A stretch of 64,000 bases of DNA from Leptothoe kymatousa TAU-MAC 1615 (GCF_018739865.1 NZ_JADOER010000005.1:109431-173430); one strand, 5' to 3'; positions 27,137 to 36,117 are shown, counted from the first letter of the stretch. The notes: generated from the sequence alone by a model not told the origin. A program made the numbers and translations.

Positions 27137-27828
27137 TACGCAAGCTCCCCAGCTATGCCGCTATCAGTAACTGTTTGGCTTTCTGTTTCAGTTTTTACTT
27201 CTGGAAATACCTCCATATCATCGCCGCCTGAAGGAGGCCCTTGGGCGTCATCGAATGACTGGACAAACTCAATCAACTGCCTTCCTTCATTCAGGTTGTT
27301 ACCAAAATAACCAGCCTTTATTCTGTAGCGTATCAATGCATAGCGAGCGATCATTAATATTGGAAAAGCCAATATGAGTATTACGATATTGAGGCCCTCC
27401 GAAAGCCCAAACTCAGCAAATGTCGAAATGAATAAAAAGGAGGCTATTGCGATTACTGCGATTGCAATGTGTCCAGCAAGATTTCTCCCTTGCTCCTCTA
27501 GAAATAAATCTACAACTAATGCGTCATTATCATTACTTATCGGATCCGAGAAGTCTCGCTCGTTCAGTTCAGGCTGAGGCAATATCGCCTTGTCATAAAC
27601 CTTTTTAGTTCTCTGAAAAACTTGAGTGCGCAGCCACAAAAATGTGTGCTTTATTGGCGCTGAACCTCTTGTTCGCTTCAGAGACTGACTCAAATCCCGC
27701 TTGTAGTCACATAAAATGCATGCAACATGCTCTTTATCAGTAATGACCAGCCCTTGCTTGCCGCAAGATGGGCAAGCAGGCATACCGTAGGACAAAGAAG
27801 GCTTTTTCGATGTAGGCGATTGTTCCAT
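27136..27828 (-). CDS. zinc-ribbon membrane protein, unknown
   Basis: 230 residues. The N-terminal zinc ribbon is CPSCGKQG...CILCDY (residues ~19-42). A basic region follows, then two transmembrane helices (LAGHIAIAVIAIASFLFIST; LNIVILILAFPILMIARYAL) and a C-terminal region with AGYFGNNLNEGRQLIEFVQS and a Pro/Gly/acidic tail. It is the first gene of the minus-strand cluster and overlaps the next. The zinc ribbon facing the cytosol may bind nucleic acid or protein. Confidence 0.55.
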   Translation of the reverse strand: MEQSPTSKKPSLSYGMPACPSCGKQGLVITDKEHVACILCDYKRDLSQSLKRTRGSAPIKHTFLWLRTQVFQRTKKVYDKAILPQPELNERDFSDPISNDNDALVVDLFLEEQGRNLAGHIAIAVIAIASFLFISTFAEFGLSEGLNIVILILAFPILMIARYALIRYRIKAGYFGNNLNEGRQLIEFVQSFDDAQGPPSGGDDMEVFPEVKTETESQTVTDSGIAGELA

Positions 27829-27872
27829 GCCTAATTGATGGGTCTATTCACATTTTGAGTATATGGTAGCCA

Positions 27873-27891
27873 TTTTATAGACATGTCTACA
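27873..27891 (-). repeat. right terminal inverted repeat of the island
   Basis: Read inwards on the minus strand it is TGTAGACATGTCTATAAAAT, with an internal palindrome TAGACATGTCTA. A 16-bp identical stretch (TTTATAGACATGTCTA) recurs at 23502-23517 inside the island, consistent with a second element end or an additional transposase-binding site. Confidence 0.5.
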
Positions 27892-27931
27892 AGCTAAAGC
27901 CTAAGTATGCATGGTATTTTAAGCATCCAGC

Positions 27932-28594
27932 TCAAGATAAGGCCGCATTATGGCCACCCGCCGCTGCAATTTCCAAAGCTCGCCGTGCCTGGGCCTGACC
28001 TTTGACATCTTTTAAGTCCACCGCATGGGGCTGGGCACTGGCAAGGGACTGGCGACCATCAATTGTCAGCGGCTGCCGCTCACCAGGATTATTTAGAAAT
28101 TCCACCACATCGGTAATATTTTCAAAACCATAGACCGATAGGTTGGGCACTACAGCAGCTTCTTGAGCGTTATCCTTAGGCACAATCAATCCTTCAATGC
28201 CTAACTGCTGGGCGGCGGCGGCCATGGCCATGACTCCTGCCACAGGTCTCAGACTACCGTCGAGGGATAATTCACCTAGGAGTAAGTACTTATCCAAGCA
28301 CTCCTGACTGACTAAATCAGAGGCAGCCAAAATACCAATGGCAATGGGTAAATCGTAAATGGGACCTTCCTTGCGCACATCAGCCGGTGTGAGGTTGACC
28401 ACCACCTTGCGCATCGGAAACGGAAATCCGGCATTTTTCAGCGCTGCTTTTACCCGTTCTCGCGATTCTTGTACCGCAGCATCAGGCAGACCAACGACTA
28501 CAACACTCGGCAAGCCGCCGGAGAGATCTACCTCCACGCCCACCTTTAAAGCATCAATACCGATTAAGGATGCACTCCAGATTCTTGCCAGCAT
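27932..28594 (-). pseudogene. comM: comM/yifB 5' half (disrupted)
   Basis: This ORF encodes the N-terminal ~217 residues of ComM: the S5-like/ChlI fold (GLPSVVVVGLPDAAVQESRE), NLTPADVRKEGPIYDLPIAI, LLLGELSLDGSLRPV and ALEIAAAGGHN. In intact proteins GGHN is immediately followed by the Walker A loop GPPGxGKT. Here it reads AALS and stops, so the break lies just before the ATP-binding site. Together with the 3' half about 80 residues are missing, so the gene cannot be restored by simple excision. Confidence 0.9.
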
Positions 28595-28724
28595 GGTGGA
28601 CTCCTAGATGTGCCTGTAGAATGCCCATCAGCACAGAATAGAGGCACGCTCTATCAGAAAAAAATCACCGGAGAGACCCATTTTGACGCCATCAATGGCG
28701 ATATTCACCCTGGAATTACCGATC

Positions 28725-28802
28725 CTCGGGATAATTGTCTTTGGCATATCCAGATAGTGCCCCAGCCTCGCAGCCGCTGCTCTTTAAATCCGCAGCGGCT
28801 GC
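28725..28802 (-). repeat. dispersed repeat with 11-bp inverted repeat
   Basis: The gap 28595-28985 contains GCAGCCGCTGC (28770-28780) and its inverse (28792-28802), flanking TCTTTAAATCC. Next to it, on the minus strand, is a ~50-bp stretch (from GCTGGGGCACTATCTGGATA) that is ~80% identical to the plus strand at 42303-42353. Translated, both read AGxLxGYAKxNxPxD, suggesting either remnants of a common small ORF or a mobile repeat. The ORFs called here (28610, 28716) have no other support. Confidence 0.5.
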
Positions 28803-28985
28803 AAACCAAGCGACCGAATAAAGTAGAGCCATGGGCCTAAGCATTGAAGGATAAGTCACATCATTCAGATTGCTAATATGGTATTTCCTTAGTAGATAAA
28901 CCATCGAACACGGAGCCCTGAATGCGCATCGGTCGATGTGATGGTTGACAGCAATATCACTTAAAATCCCTACTATAAAAGCCTT

Positions 28986-29342
28986 ATGTTGACGACCACA
29001 AACTCCTCGGAAGTGGCTATCACCATACGTGATAAGCAAATTGCAGAGGAGCACATCAAGGATGTGGAACTGCTATTAGAAAATATGTTTAAGCGGGAAG
29101 AAGCCACGCTGAAACTGGTGGTTGACCGACTTTATGACATTGGTTCTAATAATTTGATTAACCAGCGGGTCAAGCCACACCGCCTCAATCGTTTAATGAA
29201 ATGGATTGCCCGATTAACGAAGCCGATGTTTCATCACATGGCAGTGCGCTGGTCTAAAAAAAATTGCCCTAAACTCATTACCGATTGGCTCTATAGCCAG
29301 GTGCAATTCCCGCAGTCACCAATGGGAAATTCGGAATTTTGA
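28986..29342 (+). CDS. conserved hypothetical protein
   Basis: 118 residues, soluble and helical, with a basic central part (KPHRLNRLMKWIARLTKPMF) and a tail of SKKNCPKLITDWLYSQVQ. It resembles cyanobacteria-specific proteins of unknown function. It has its own ~40-bp leader and no operon partners. The following 200-bp gap has two copies of ACAATTCATAG (near 29466 and 29512) and no gene. Confidence 0.5.
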   Translation: MLTTTNSSEVAITIRDKQIAEEHIKDVELLLENMFKREEATLKLVVDRLYDIGSNNLINQRVKPHRLNRLMKWIARLTKPMFHHMAVRWSKKNCPKLITDWLYSQVQFPQSPMGNSEF

Positions 29343-29541
29343 ATTCGAAAGCTATACCAATAAAGCGTTCTGCAGCTATAAGCCCTAAATGATTACAAGG
29401 CGAAACCAAGCCAGGCAGGTGATTAATTCGGCTTTCCGACCTCCTAACTCCGCATTTTATACTCACAATTCATAGAAATTCTTAGCGTCTTCACCACACC
29501 ATACCCCCTACAATTCATAGCGTTGTCACCATCAACGCCCC

Positions 29542-29886
29542 ATGAGTGAAGACACCATTTTTGGCAAAATCATCCGTAAGGAAATTCCAGCGGAAATCGT
29601 CTATGAAGACGATTTCTGTTTAGCCTTTCGGGATATTAGCGCTCAAGCACCCACCCATATCTTGGTAATTCCCAAAAAGCCCATACCGAGGCTGGCTGAC
29701 ACAGTGCCTGAGGACAAGGAATTGCTGGGACATATGTTGCTAACTGTAAACAAAATCGCCCAAGACGAAGGGCTCAAAAATGGGTATCGAGTGGTCATCA
29801 ACACGGACCAAGATGGCGGTCAAACCGTCTTCCACCTTCACATGCACCTGCTTGGTGGACGCTCCATGGCTTGGCCACCAGGCTAG
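29542..29886 (+). CDS. HIT-family nucleotide hydrolase (HinT-like)
   Basis: 114 residues with the full HIT signature: [20 protein letters not shown] at the start, [13 protein letters not shown], and the catalytic HLHMHLLGG near the C-terminus (H-x-H-x-H). It acts on purine nucleoside phosphoramidates and related AMP adducts. It is single-copy and monocistronic, followed by the psbA upstream region. Confidence 0.92.
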   Translation: MSEDTIFGKIIRKEIPAEIVYEDDFCLAFRDISAQAPTHILVIPKKPIPRLADTVPEDKELLGHMLLTVNKIAQDEGLKNGYRVVINTDQDGGQTVFHLHMHLLGGRSMAWPPG

Positions 29887-30078
29887 TGAGCAATCACTCA
29901 TACAACAATGCGAAATGTTTCAATGTGGCAACTTTCGTATCTTGCCCCTACAAATCACTAAGCATATTTACTAATCTTATAAGCGAGTCTCTAGTTACTT
30001 ATTCGCAGACGGGTTAGCTATTTAGTTAACTTGCATGCCTTCACAGTAGAGCCTCTTTATACCTTTTCATTCATCACT

Positions 30079-31161
30079 ATGACTTCTACTTTGCAATCCC
30101 GTGGCAAGGCAAGCCTGTGGGACCGCTATTGTGAGTGGGTCACTAGTACTGACAACCGCATTTATGTTGGTTGGTTCGGTACTCTAATGATCCCTACATT
30201 GGTGGCTGCCACTGCATGCTTCGTCATCGCATTCATCGCTGCTCCTCCCGTTGATATCGATGGTATCCGTGAGCCTGTTGCTGGGTCTTTACTACTTGGC
30301 AACAACATCATCTCCGGTGCTGTTATCCCTTCCTCTAACGCTATTGGCCTTCACTTCTACCCCATCTGGGAAGCTGCTTCCCTAGATGAGTGGTTGTATA
30401 ACGGTGGCCCTTACCAGTTGGTAATTTTCCACTTCCTCATTGGCTGCTTTGCCTATATGGGTCGTCAGTGGGAACTTTCCTACCGTTTGGGTATGCGTCC
30501 TTGGATCTGTGTTGCTTACTCCGCTCCTTTGGCGTCTGCAACTGCAGTATTCTTGATCTACCCCATCGGTCAGGGTTCTTTCTCTGATGGTATGCCCTTG
30601 GGTATTTCCGGTACGTTCAACTTCATGCTTGTATTCCAAGCTGAGCACAATATCCTGATGCATCCTTTCCACATGCTTGGTGTGGCAGGTGTATTCGGTG
30701 GTTCTTTGTTCTCCGCTATGCACGGTTCTCTGGTAACTTCCTCCTTGGTTCGCGAGACCACTGAGGTTGAGTCCCAGAACTATGGTTACAAGTTTGGTCA
30801 GGAAGAAGAGACTTACAACATTGTTGCCGCTCACGGTTACTTTGGCCGTTTGATCTTCCAGTACGCTTCCTTTAACAACAGCCGTTCCTTGCACTTCTTC
30901 TTGGGTGCTTGGCCCGTTGTTTGTATTTGGTTCACCGCACTGGGCATCAGCACCATGGCGTTCAACTTGAATGGTTTCAACTTTAACCAGTCTATTTTGG
31001 ACTCCCAGGGTCGTGTAGTAAGTACTTGGGCTGACGTGATTAACCGCGCCAACCTAGGTATGGAAGTCATGCACGAGCGTAATGCTCACAACTTCCCCCT
31101 CGACCTAGCGTCCGGTGCTGAAACGCCTGTTGCTCTGACTGCTCCTGCAATCAATGGCTAA
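30079..31161 (+). CDS. psbA: photosystem II reaction center protein D1
   Basis: 360 residues from [12 protein letters not shown] (ATG at 30079); the 16-residue extension in the track is leader sequence. All D1 features are present: five membrane helices, His198 and His215-type ligands ([10 protein letters not shown]), Tyr161 region, the QB pocket with [18 protein letters not shown], and the C-terminal cut after NFPLDLA. Residue 130 is Gln (YMGRQWELS), the D1:1 or low-light form; high-light forms have Glu. Codon use is of the highly expressed type. D1 binds the Mn cluster and drives water oxidation. A strong terminator follows. Confidence 0.98.
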   Translation: MTSTLQSRGKASLWDRYCEWVTSTDNRIYVGWFGTLMIPTLVAATACFVIAFIAAPPVDIDGIREPVAGSLLLGNNIISGAVIPSSNAIGLHFYPIWEAASLDEWLYNGGPYQLVIFHFLIGCFAYMGRQWELSYRLGMRPWICVAYSAPLASATAVFLIYPIGQGSFSDGMPLGISGTFNFMLVFQAEHNILMHPFHMLGVAGVFGGSLFSAMHGSLVTSSLVRETTEVESQNYGYKFGQEEETYNIVAAHGYFGRLIFQYASFNNSRSLHFFLGAWPVVCIWFTALGISTMAFNLNGFNFNQSILDSQGRVVSTWADVINRANLGMEVMHERNAHNFPLDLASGAETPVALTAPAING

Positions 31162-31200
31162 GCGCTTTCGGTAACGGCTAAGTTGTAAAGGCTTAGTTTG

Positions 31201-31235
31201 AAAAAGGGGCTCCTCGTTTGAGGAGCCCCTTTTTT
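31201..31235 (+). terminator. psbA Rho-independent terminator
   Basis: GGGGCTCCTC, GTTT loop, GAGGAGCCCC, then six T. A perfect 10-bp stem 40 bp after the psbA stop. Confidence 0.95.
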
Positions 31236-31457
31236 CGTGTGTCTTGATCCTTGATTTGTCGTAATTCATTCAGCATCACGACCACTGCAACTAGATGTCT
31301 GTCTAGCTAGAGTAAGACTAATCAAAACTATAAATCTTGATTGTTGCTTGATATATAAGCAGCTTTCTTGAATGCACTGAGAATCAAGAAGTGGTCGTAT
31401 TCTTGTCCTTTTTAGAAGTGTTTATGCAAAGCGTATATCAGAAGCTAATGACTAGAT

Positions 31458-32504
31458 ATGGCTTTGAGATGGGATGACAAATTAATTTTCAAGAAAGTTT
31501 ATAAGGTACTCAAGGGGACATCCCAAAAAAGTTCTGAGGCCCTAAACTTTTTAGGATTGTTGGGCAATATCGGCATTGTTATTGGTGTGGTTACTTACTT
31601 TAGCTTGGAGCCACAGCGTCGATATGAAGTCAGTATTGATGCATGGCAAACGATCAGTAATGCTCACGAACAAGCAGGAGATGGAGGTCGGAAACAAGCC
31701 GTAGAGTTTTTGAACGCTTCCCCCGGTTCACATTGGCGCCGCCGCTCTATATGTTTGTGGATATGTACTTGGCCTAGTGAACCCCTGGATAGCCAAGATT
31801 TTAGTAAGGTTCACTTTGAAAAAGTTGAATTACCAGAAGCTTCACTCAGTCAAACCATATTTACAGAAGCGAATCTCAAACGTGCCAATCTGCAAGGGGC
31901 TACCTTAAAGAATGCTCAGCTTGAGATGGCAAACCTTCAGTCTGCTAATTTGACAAACGCAAATCTCACAAATGCAATACTGACAGATACAAATTTAAAG
32001 CATGCTTGGATGGATGGAGCCTTGCTTGGAGGAGCAAACTTACAGGATGCTTTCCTAGAGGATGTCAGTCTCACCAATGCTTTTCTAGAAGAAGCAAACT
32101 TAACAGATGTAGATCTAGACCTTTCTGAGTTAGCAAGTGCTGACTTAGATTATGCCAATTTAGAGGGAGCTAGCTTAGAGAAGACTAATTTAGAGACTGC
32201 AAGCCTATCAAATGTTAATTTTGCGGACGCTAATTTCAGGCAAGCTAACTTACAAAATGCTGATCTTAGGACTGCTAACTTAGTCAATGCTGATTTATGG
32301 GAGACAAACTTAAAGGGAGCCAATTTATTGCACGCTAATCTACAAGATGCAGTTTTTTCTGGTGTTGATCTTGAAAGTACCAAAGGTTTAAAGCAGTCGC
32401 AGTTGAGTCAGGCTAAAATTTGTCGGGTTAAATTGCCTGCTCACATATCTCTTAATCCAGATCGTGATTGTCAGGAAATAGCTCTCAAAGGCAGGCTACA
32501 TTAA
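31458..32504 (+). CDS. membrane-anchored pentapeptide repeat protein
   Basis: 348 residues. One transmembrane helix near residues 28-50 (FLGLLGNIGIVIGVVTYFSL), then EPQRRYEVSIDAWQTISNA, followed from ~115 by ~35 pentapeptide repeats (ANLxx). The C-terminus SQAKICRVKLPAHISLNPDR-DCQEI closely resembles the end of the island caspase protein (TYICNSKLPTNISIDPNRDC). The repeats form a right-handed quadrilateral beta-helix; the role is unknown. It follows psbA by ~300 bp of AT-rich non-coding DNA. Confidence 0.8.
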   Translation: MALRWDDKLIFKKVYKVLKGTSQKSSEALNFLGLLGNIGIVIGVVTYFSLEPQRRYEVSIDAWQTISNAHEQAGDGGRKQAVEFLNASPGSHWRRRSICLWICTWPSEPLDSQDFSKVHFEKVELPEASLSQTIFTEANLKRANLQGATLKNAQLEMANLQSANLTNANLTNAILTDTNLKHAWMDGALLGGANLQDAFLEDVSLTNAFLEEANLTDVDLDLSELASADLDYANLEGASLEKTNLETASLSNVNFADANFRQANLQNADLRTANLVNADLWETNLKGANLLHANLQDAVFSGVDLESTKGLKQSQLSQAKICRVKLPAHISLNPDRDCQEIALKGRLH

Positions 32505-32596
32505 ATTTCTCGATGCAGGAATAATTTAAGTGAGCAGTAGCCTTTGAACAGCCCATCACCGAAGTTAGACATTGAGCACTGTTGGGCAACCAAGCA

Positions 32597-33457
32597 TTAC
32601 TCCTCGATTCTCTCTAATTGCCAGAATTTTTCTGGGTCGGACTCGCTGCTAATGCAGGAAACTGTCCAGTTACGCCAGGTCCAGTCATCACCGCGTTTGG
32701 CTAGTTCAGCCGCCGACACTCCGGTGAGCACCACCAGCTCAGATGTAGTAATCAAATAGCCCTGTTTAGCTAGCTCATCCGCTGTTTGTAGCAGGGTGAG
32801 CATATTACTAACGCGGTTAATGCGGGTATCGGACATATCGCTGAGGGTAGTGTCAATTTTGGGTAGGGGAATTTCTGTTTGTTGAGGAGATTTTTTCTCT
32901 GGGGTAGCTTTAGGGGCAACTTTGGCCTTGGCCTTAGTGGACGGAGCTTTACTACTGCCATCAATGGATTGGTTTAGGCTGGTGGCACGCTGGTGTGAAA
33001 AGGACCGGGCAATGGTGTCGCAGCGTTCGTTGCCCACATTGCCCGCGTGACCTTTGACGTATTTCCAATCGATATCGACGCTTTGGTCGGCTTTGAGGCT
33101 TTGGGTCAGGTCATCCAAAGTGAGCCACAGGTCTTTGTTGAGGACGGCTTTGCCGGCGGCGGTTTTCCAGCCTTTGCGTTTCCAGCCCCGCATCCATTGG
33201 GTGATGCCCTGGATTAAATACTTGCTATCGGTGTTGAGTTCGATGTCGGCGGCGTAGTCGTGCTGCTGGAGAAATTCTAGGGCCGCGATCGCAGCCTGCA
33301 TTTCCATCCGATTATTGGTCGTCCCCGGCTCATAGCCCCCCAGCTCGTGCACTGAACCATTCTCAAAATAAATGACCGTACCCCAGCCACCTGGACCTGG
33401 GTTGCCTGAACAGGCACCATCCGTATATATCGCCTTAATATCAGGCAAATCAGCCAT
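32597..33457 (-). CDS. rnhA: ribonuclease HI with cyanobacterial C-terminal extension
   Basis: 286 residues. The RNase H fold occupies residues 1-~155, with the catalytic carboxylates visible: YTDGACSGNPGPGGWG, NRMEMQAAI, NTDSKYLIQG and the final GNERCDTIA, plus His in VKGHAGN. A Lys/Pro/Ala linker (TKAKAKVAPKATPEKK) leads to a ~100-residue C-terminal domain (LLQTADELAKQGYLITTSEL) found with RNase HI in cyanobacteria. It removes RNA from RNA-DNA hybrids such as R-loops and lagging-strand primers. Confidence 0.92.
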   Translation of the reverse strand: MADLPDIKAIYTDGACSGNPGPGGWGTVIYFENGSVHELGGYEPGTTNNRMEMQAAIAALEFLQQHDYAADIELNTDSKYLIQGITQWMRGWKRKGWKTAAGKAVLNKDLWLTLDDLTQSLKADQSVDIDWKYVKGHAGNVGNERCDTIARSFSHQRATSLNQSIDGSSKAPSTKAKAKVAPKATPEKKSPQQTEIPLPKIDTTLSDMSDTRINRVSNMLTLLQTADELAKQGYLITTSELVVLTGVSAAELAKRGDDWTWRNWTVSCISSESDPEKFWQLERIEE

Positions 33458-33718
33458 AGAAATTTAGTGTAAAAACAAAAACCCTACGCATCATAGCGAC
33501 GATTTCAACCGTTGATCAAAGCTCCCTAGAAAAATCCTAAATCCGGATATTATTCGCCTCCAACTCCATGGACTAAAAGGCCGAAGTTTGCCCCATGGAG
33601 AGCAATGCCCACCCGACTAATCACACTAATAAGTAAAACTTTGCACTTAGCCCTCTAAAGATATGGGATAACAAACTATAGGCATTGCCCAACCCACAGG
33701 AATTAAGGACGAACGACG

Positions 33719-34441
33719 ATGAAAAAATTAATGCGGGGTCTGCGTCAGTTTCAGGAAAACTATGTTCCTGCCCATAAGAAACTGATGTCTAGTCTGGCCA
33801 AGGGTCAGAGTCCTAACGCCTTGTTCATCACCTGTTCTGATTCCCGAGTCCAGCCGGAACTCATTACCCAGGCCGAACTGGGGGAGCTGTTTGTCATTCG
33901 CAATGCGGGCAACATTGTGCCCCCCTTTGGAGCCACCAACGGTGGAGAAGGGGCCACCATTGAATATGCCGTGAAATCATTGAATGTGGACCACATTATT
34001 GTCTGTGGTCACTCTAGCTGTGGTGCCATGAAGGGGTTGCTGCAAATTGGCAAGCTGGAAGAAAAAATGCCCCTGGTCTACAACTGGCTCATCCATACGG
34101 AAGCCACCCGCCAGCTAGTCGAAGATAACTACAGCGACCTCGAAAAAACCGACAAACTAGACATGCTAGTGGCGGAAAACGTACTGACCCAGATTGAAAA
34201 CCTGCGCACCTACCCAGCCGTCCGCTCCATGCTCCATCGGGGCAACTTATCGCTCCACGGGTGGATCTACAACATCCATGACGGTCGCATTTTGGCCTAC
34301 GATGCCGAGCGCCACGCATTTGTGCCACCGTTTGAAGATCCCGGCAAAGAGTTTAGCCATGGGAATGGGGCCTCCCAAATGCCAGGGGAAGACCGCCTAG
34401 CCCGTCAGCAAGCCCAACGCATTTTCAAGGGATCGTACTAA
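33719..34441 (+). CDS. beta-class carbonic anhydrase
   Basis: 240 residues. Zinc ligands and catalytic dyad are clear: ITCSDSRVQPE (Cys, Asp-Arg) near residue 38 and HIIVCGHSSCGAMKG (His and Cys) near 98. RNAGNIVPP is also conserved. It resembles the carboxysomal IcfA/CcaA family; CcaA has a longer C-terminal extension than the short tail seen here. Reversible CO2 hydration for the CO2-concentrating mechanism is the likely role. A possible -35 (TTGCAC) lies ~80 bp upstream. Confidence 0.92.
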   Translation: MKKLMRGLRQFQENYVPAHKKLMSSLAKGQSPNALFITCSDSRVQPELITQAELGELFVIRNAGNIVPPFGATNGGEGATIEYAVKSLNVDHIIVCGHSSCGAMKGLLQIGKLEEKMPLVYNWLIHTEATRQLVEDNYSDLEKTDKLDMLVAENVLTQIENLRTYPAVRSMLHRGNLSLHGWIYNIHDGRILAYDAERHAFVPPFEDPGKEFSHGNGASQMPGEDRLARQQAQRIFKGSY

Positions 34442-34456
34442 ACAGCAGTTTTTCAC

Positions 34457-34948
34457 CTACTGCTTTTCAGCACCGTCGGCCATTGACCAGGTTTTGAAGG
34501 GCTGTGTCACCAGGTTGGAATTGTAATATCGAGGGTCTCCGGTGACTTCTTGGCCAATCCAGCTCGGTAGCTCAACGACCTGCTCGGGATCGGTCAGTTC
34601 TACTTCGGCCAGTAGCAACCCCTGGTTCTCTCCAGAAAATTCGTCGATCTCCCACACAAACTCGCCCATGGGAATGCGGTAGCGATATTTTTCAATGAAG
34701 GGTTGCTCGCAAAGCTCTGCCAACATTGCCTGGGCATCCGCTAAGGGAATGGGATACTCGAACTCAGAACGGCTAATGCCAACGGTTGGCCCTTTGAGGG
34801 TGAGGTAGCCCTGTTCGCCAATAATGCGCACCCGCACGGTTTGTTTTCCCTGGGTGGGAATATAACCTTGGCAATAGTATCGGCCCGTGGCAAGGGAACG
34901 CCATGCATCGCCCTGCACTAAAAATTTGCGTTCGATTTCTTTGGCCAT
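34457..34948 (-). CDS. CYTH domain protein
   Basis: 163 residues beginning MAKEIERKFLVQGDAWRSLA, the EIERKFLV motif that defines CYTH (CyaB/thiamine triphosphatase) proteins. Further charged strand motifs (VRVRIIGEQGYLTLKGP, EIDEFSGEN...LAEVEL) line the acidic/basic tunnel. Likely substrates are inorganic triphosphate or a nucleotide; bacterial members are often triphosphatases. Convergent with the carbonic anhydrase gene, 15 bp between stops. Confidence 0.88.
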   Translation of the reverse strand: MAKEIERKFLVQGDAWRSLATGRYYCQGYIPTQGKQTVRVRIIGEQGYLTLKGPTVGISRSEFEYPIPLADAQAMLAELCEQPFIEKYRYRIPMGEFVWEIDEFSGENQGLLLAEVELTDPEQVVELPSWIGQEVTGDPRYYNSNLVTQPFKTWSMADGAEKQ

Positions 34949-35022
34949 TAATTTTCAAAGGGATAAACAGAGCCATTGCACTATGGGCAATAGCGTTGCA
35001 CACCATCCCTGGGAGAACAAAC

Positions 35023-35985
35023 CTAATTTCGCAAAAATAAGAACGCGTCGACTTCCCTGGGGGTGGGTTGGCCCGCGATCGCACCGGACCTTGTGGTCGT
35101 TAATGCGCCCACCGCACTGGCATAGCGCACCATTTCATGGGCAGTCTCTTCATCCAAAAGACAATGGCGACCACGGGTACATAGCTGATGCAAAAAACCA
35201 GCCACAAACGCATCCCCCGCCCCAGTGGTATCTTCCACATCCACATCAAATCCAGACACTTCACCGGCGTGGCCCCCTAAAAAGTAACGACAGCCCGCCG
35301 CCCCCGCAGTCACCAAGACCCCATCCAAATGGGGCTGTTGCGCCGCAATTATCATCGGATCGGTGGTATCCAACAACCACTGGGCTTCCGTATCGGAAAG
35401 CTTTAAGAACGAGGCCTGTTTTACCAGATCCTTCACCAAACCTATTGCCTGGGCTGGGTTCTCCCAAAACATGGGTCGCCAGTTCACATCTAGCACCACA
35501 TGGCCATTTTGATCCTTAATCCAATCAATCGCCTGCAAAATAGACTCTCGGGTCTCTGGATAGGCCAAGCCCAGGGTGCCAAGCACCAAATATTTTGCCC
35601 CTTTGAACAGTAGGGGATCAATGCGATCGCAAATCAGATGGGCATCGGCAAACCCAGCCGGATCCGGCAGAGAAAACCCAGCGAACGAACGCTCACCGGC
35701 CCTATCGGTCAGCACATAAACTTCGCGAGTGGGAGCCGTCGGATGCTGCTGCAACCCCCGCGCGCCCACATTCAAATCTTGCAAAAGACGCTTGAGGGCT
35801 TGGCCCCAAGCATCCACACCCACAGCCCCAATAAATTCTGCTGCCGTGCCCAGTTTTGACAACCCGCAGGCCACATTCGCCGGAGCACCACCGGGCAATG
35901 ACAGCTTAGTCTCCTCCCCACCGGGCCAAAAACTATCCACCAAAATTTCGCCCAGACAGATGACTGGATTCACCGGACCGACCAT
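35023..35985 (-). CDS. PfkB-family carbohydrate kinase, probable fructokinase
   Basis: 320 residues. The ribokinase fold is marked by GGAPANVACGLSKLG near residue 31 and DTTGAGDAFVAGFL near 250, with the catalytic Asp in the latter. The opening VICLGEILVDSF is typical of fructokinases. It would phosphorylate a ketose at the expense of ATP. It stands alone; a 34-bp upstream leader and the convergent sds gene offer no operon clue. Confidence 0.82.
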   Translation of the reverse strand: MVGPVNPVICLGEILVDSFWPGGEETKLSLPGGAPANVACGLSKLGTAAEFIGAVGVDAWGQALKRLLQDLNVGARGLQQHPTAPTREVYVLTDRAGERSFAGFSLPDPAGFADAHLICDRIDPLLFKGAKYLVLGTLGLAYPETRESILQAIDWIKDQNGHVVLDVNWRPMFWENPAQAIGLVKDLVKQASFLKLSDTEAQWLLDTTDPMIIAAQQPHLDGVLVTAGAAGCRYFLGGHAGEVSGFDVDVEDTTGAGDAFVAGFLHQLCTRGRHCLLDEETAHEMVRYASAVGALTTTRSGAIAGQPTPREVDAFLFLRN

Positions 35986-36117
35986 ATTTTCCTCCGGACC
36001 ATGCCCCTAGCGACCAAAAACCAACCCAATATACTCCCAGCGGAAAGTATAAAGTGTTTTCCGTCCCAGCACATAGTTGTGACTGGCAAAGGCCGAGTAC
36101 GTTCAGCCCACCTGAAC

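Larger units (their letters stand above)
18176..27891. mobile_element. ~9.7-kb genomic island inserted in comM, TGT...ACA ends
   Basis: The island separates the comM halves. Its left edge begins TGTAGACTCATGAG and its right edge ends ATAGACATGTCTACA, giving inverted TGTAGAC termini like those of Tn7/Tn402/Mu-type elements. There is no target-site duplication (CCCTA versus AGCTA), and ~45 bp of non-comM sequence lies beyond the right end. The content is AT-richer than the flanks, I found no HIP1 octamer in it, and it holds defence-like genes. No integrase or tni/tns gene is present, so it is either a decayed or a non-autonomous element. Confidence 0.65.

Noticed and set aside
18176-27891. Prophage as explanation of the island
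   Set aside because: No integrase, capsid, portal, terminase or lysis gene; only one coat-like peptide resembles a phage protein.
28610-29054. ORFs 76 aa (plus) and 112 aa (minus) upstream of comM
   Set aside because: Mutually overlapping and dominated by the dispersed repeat and inverted repeat; only the short GYAK-type segment is of interest.
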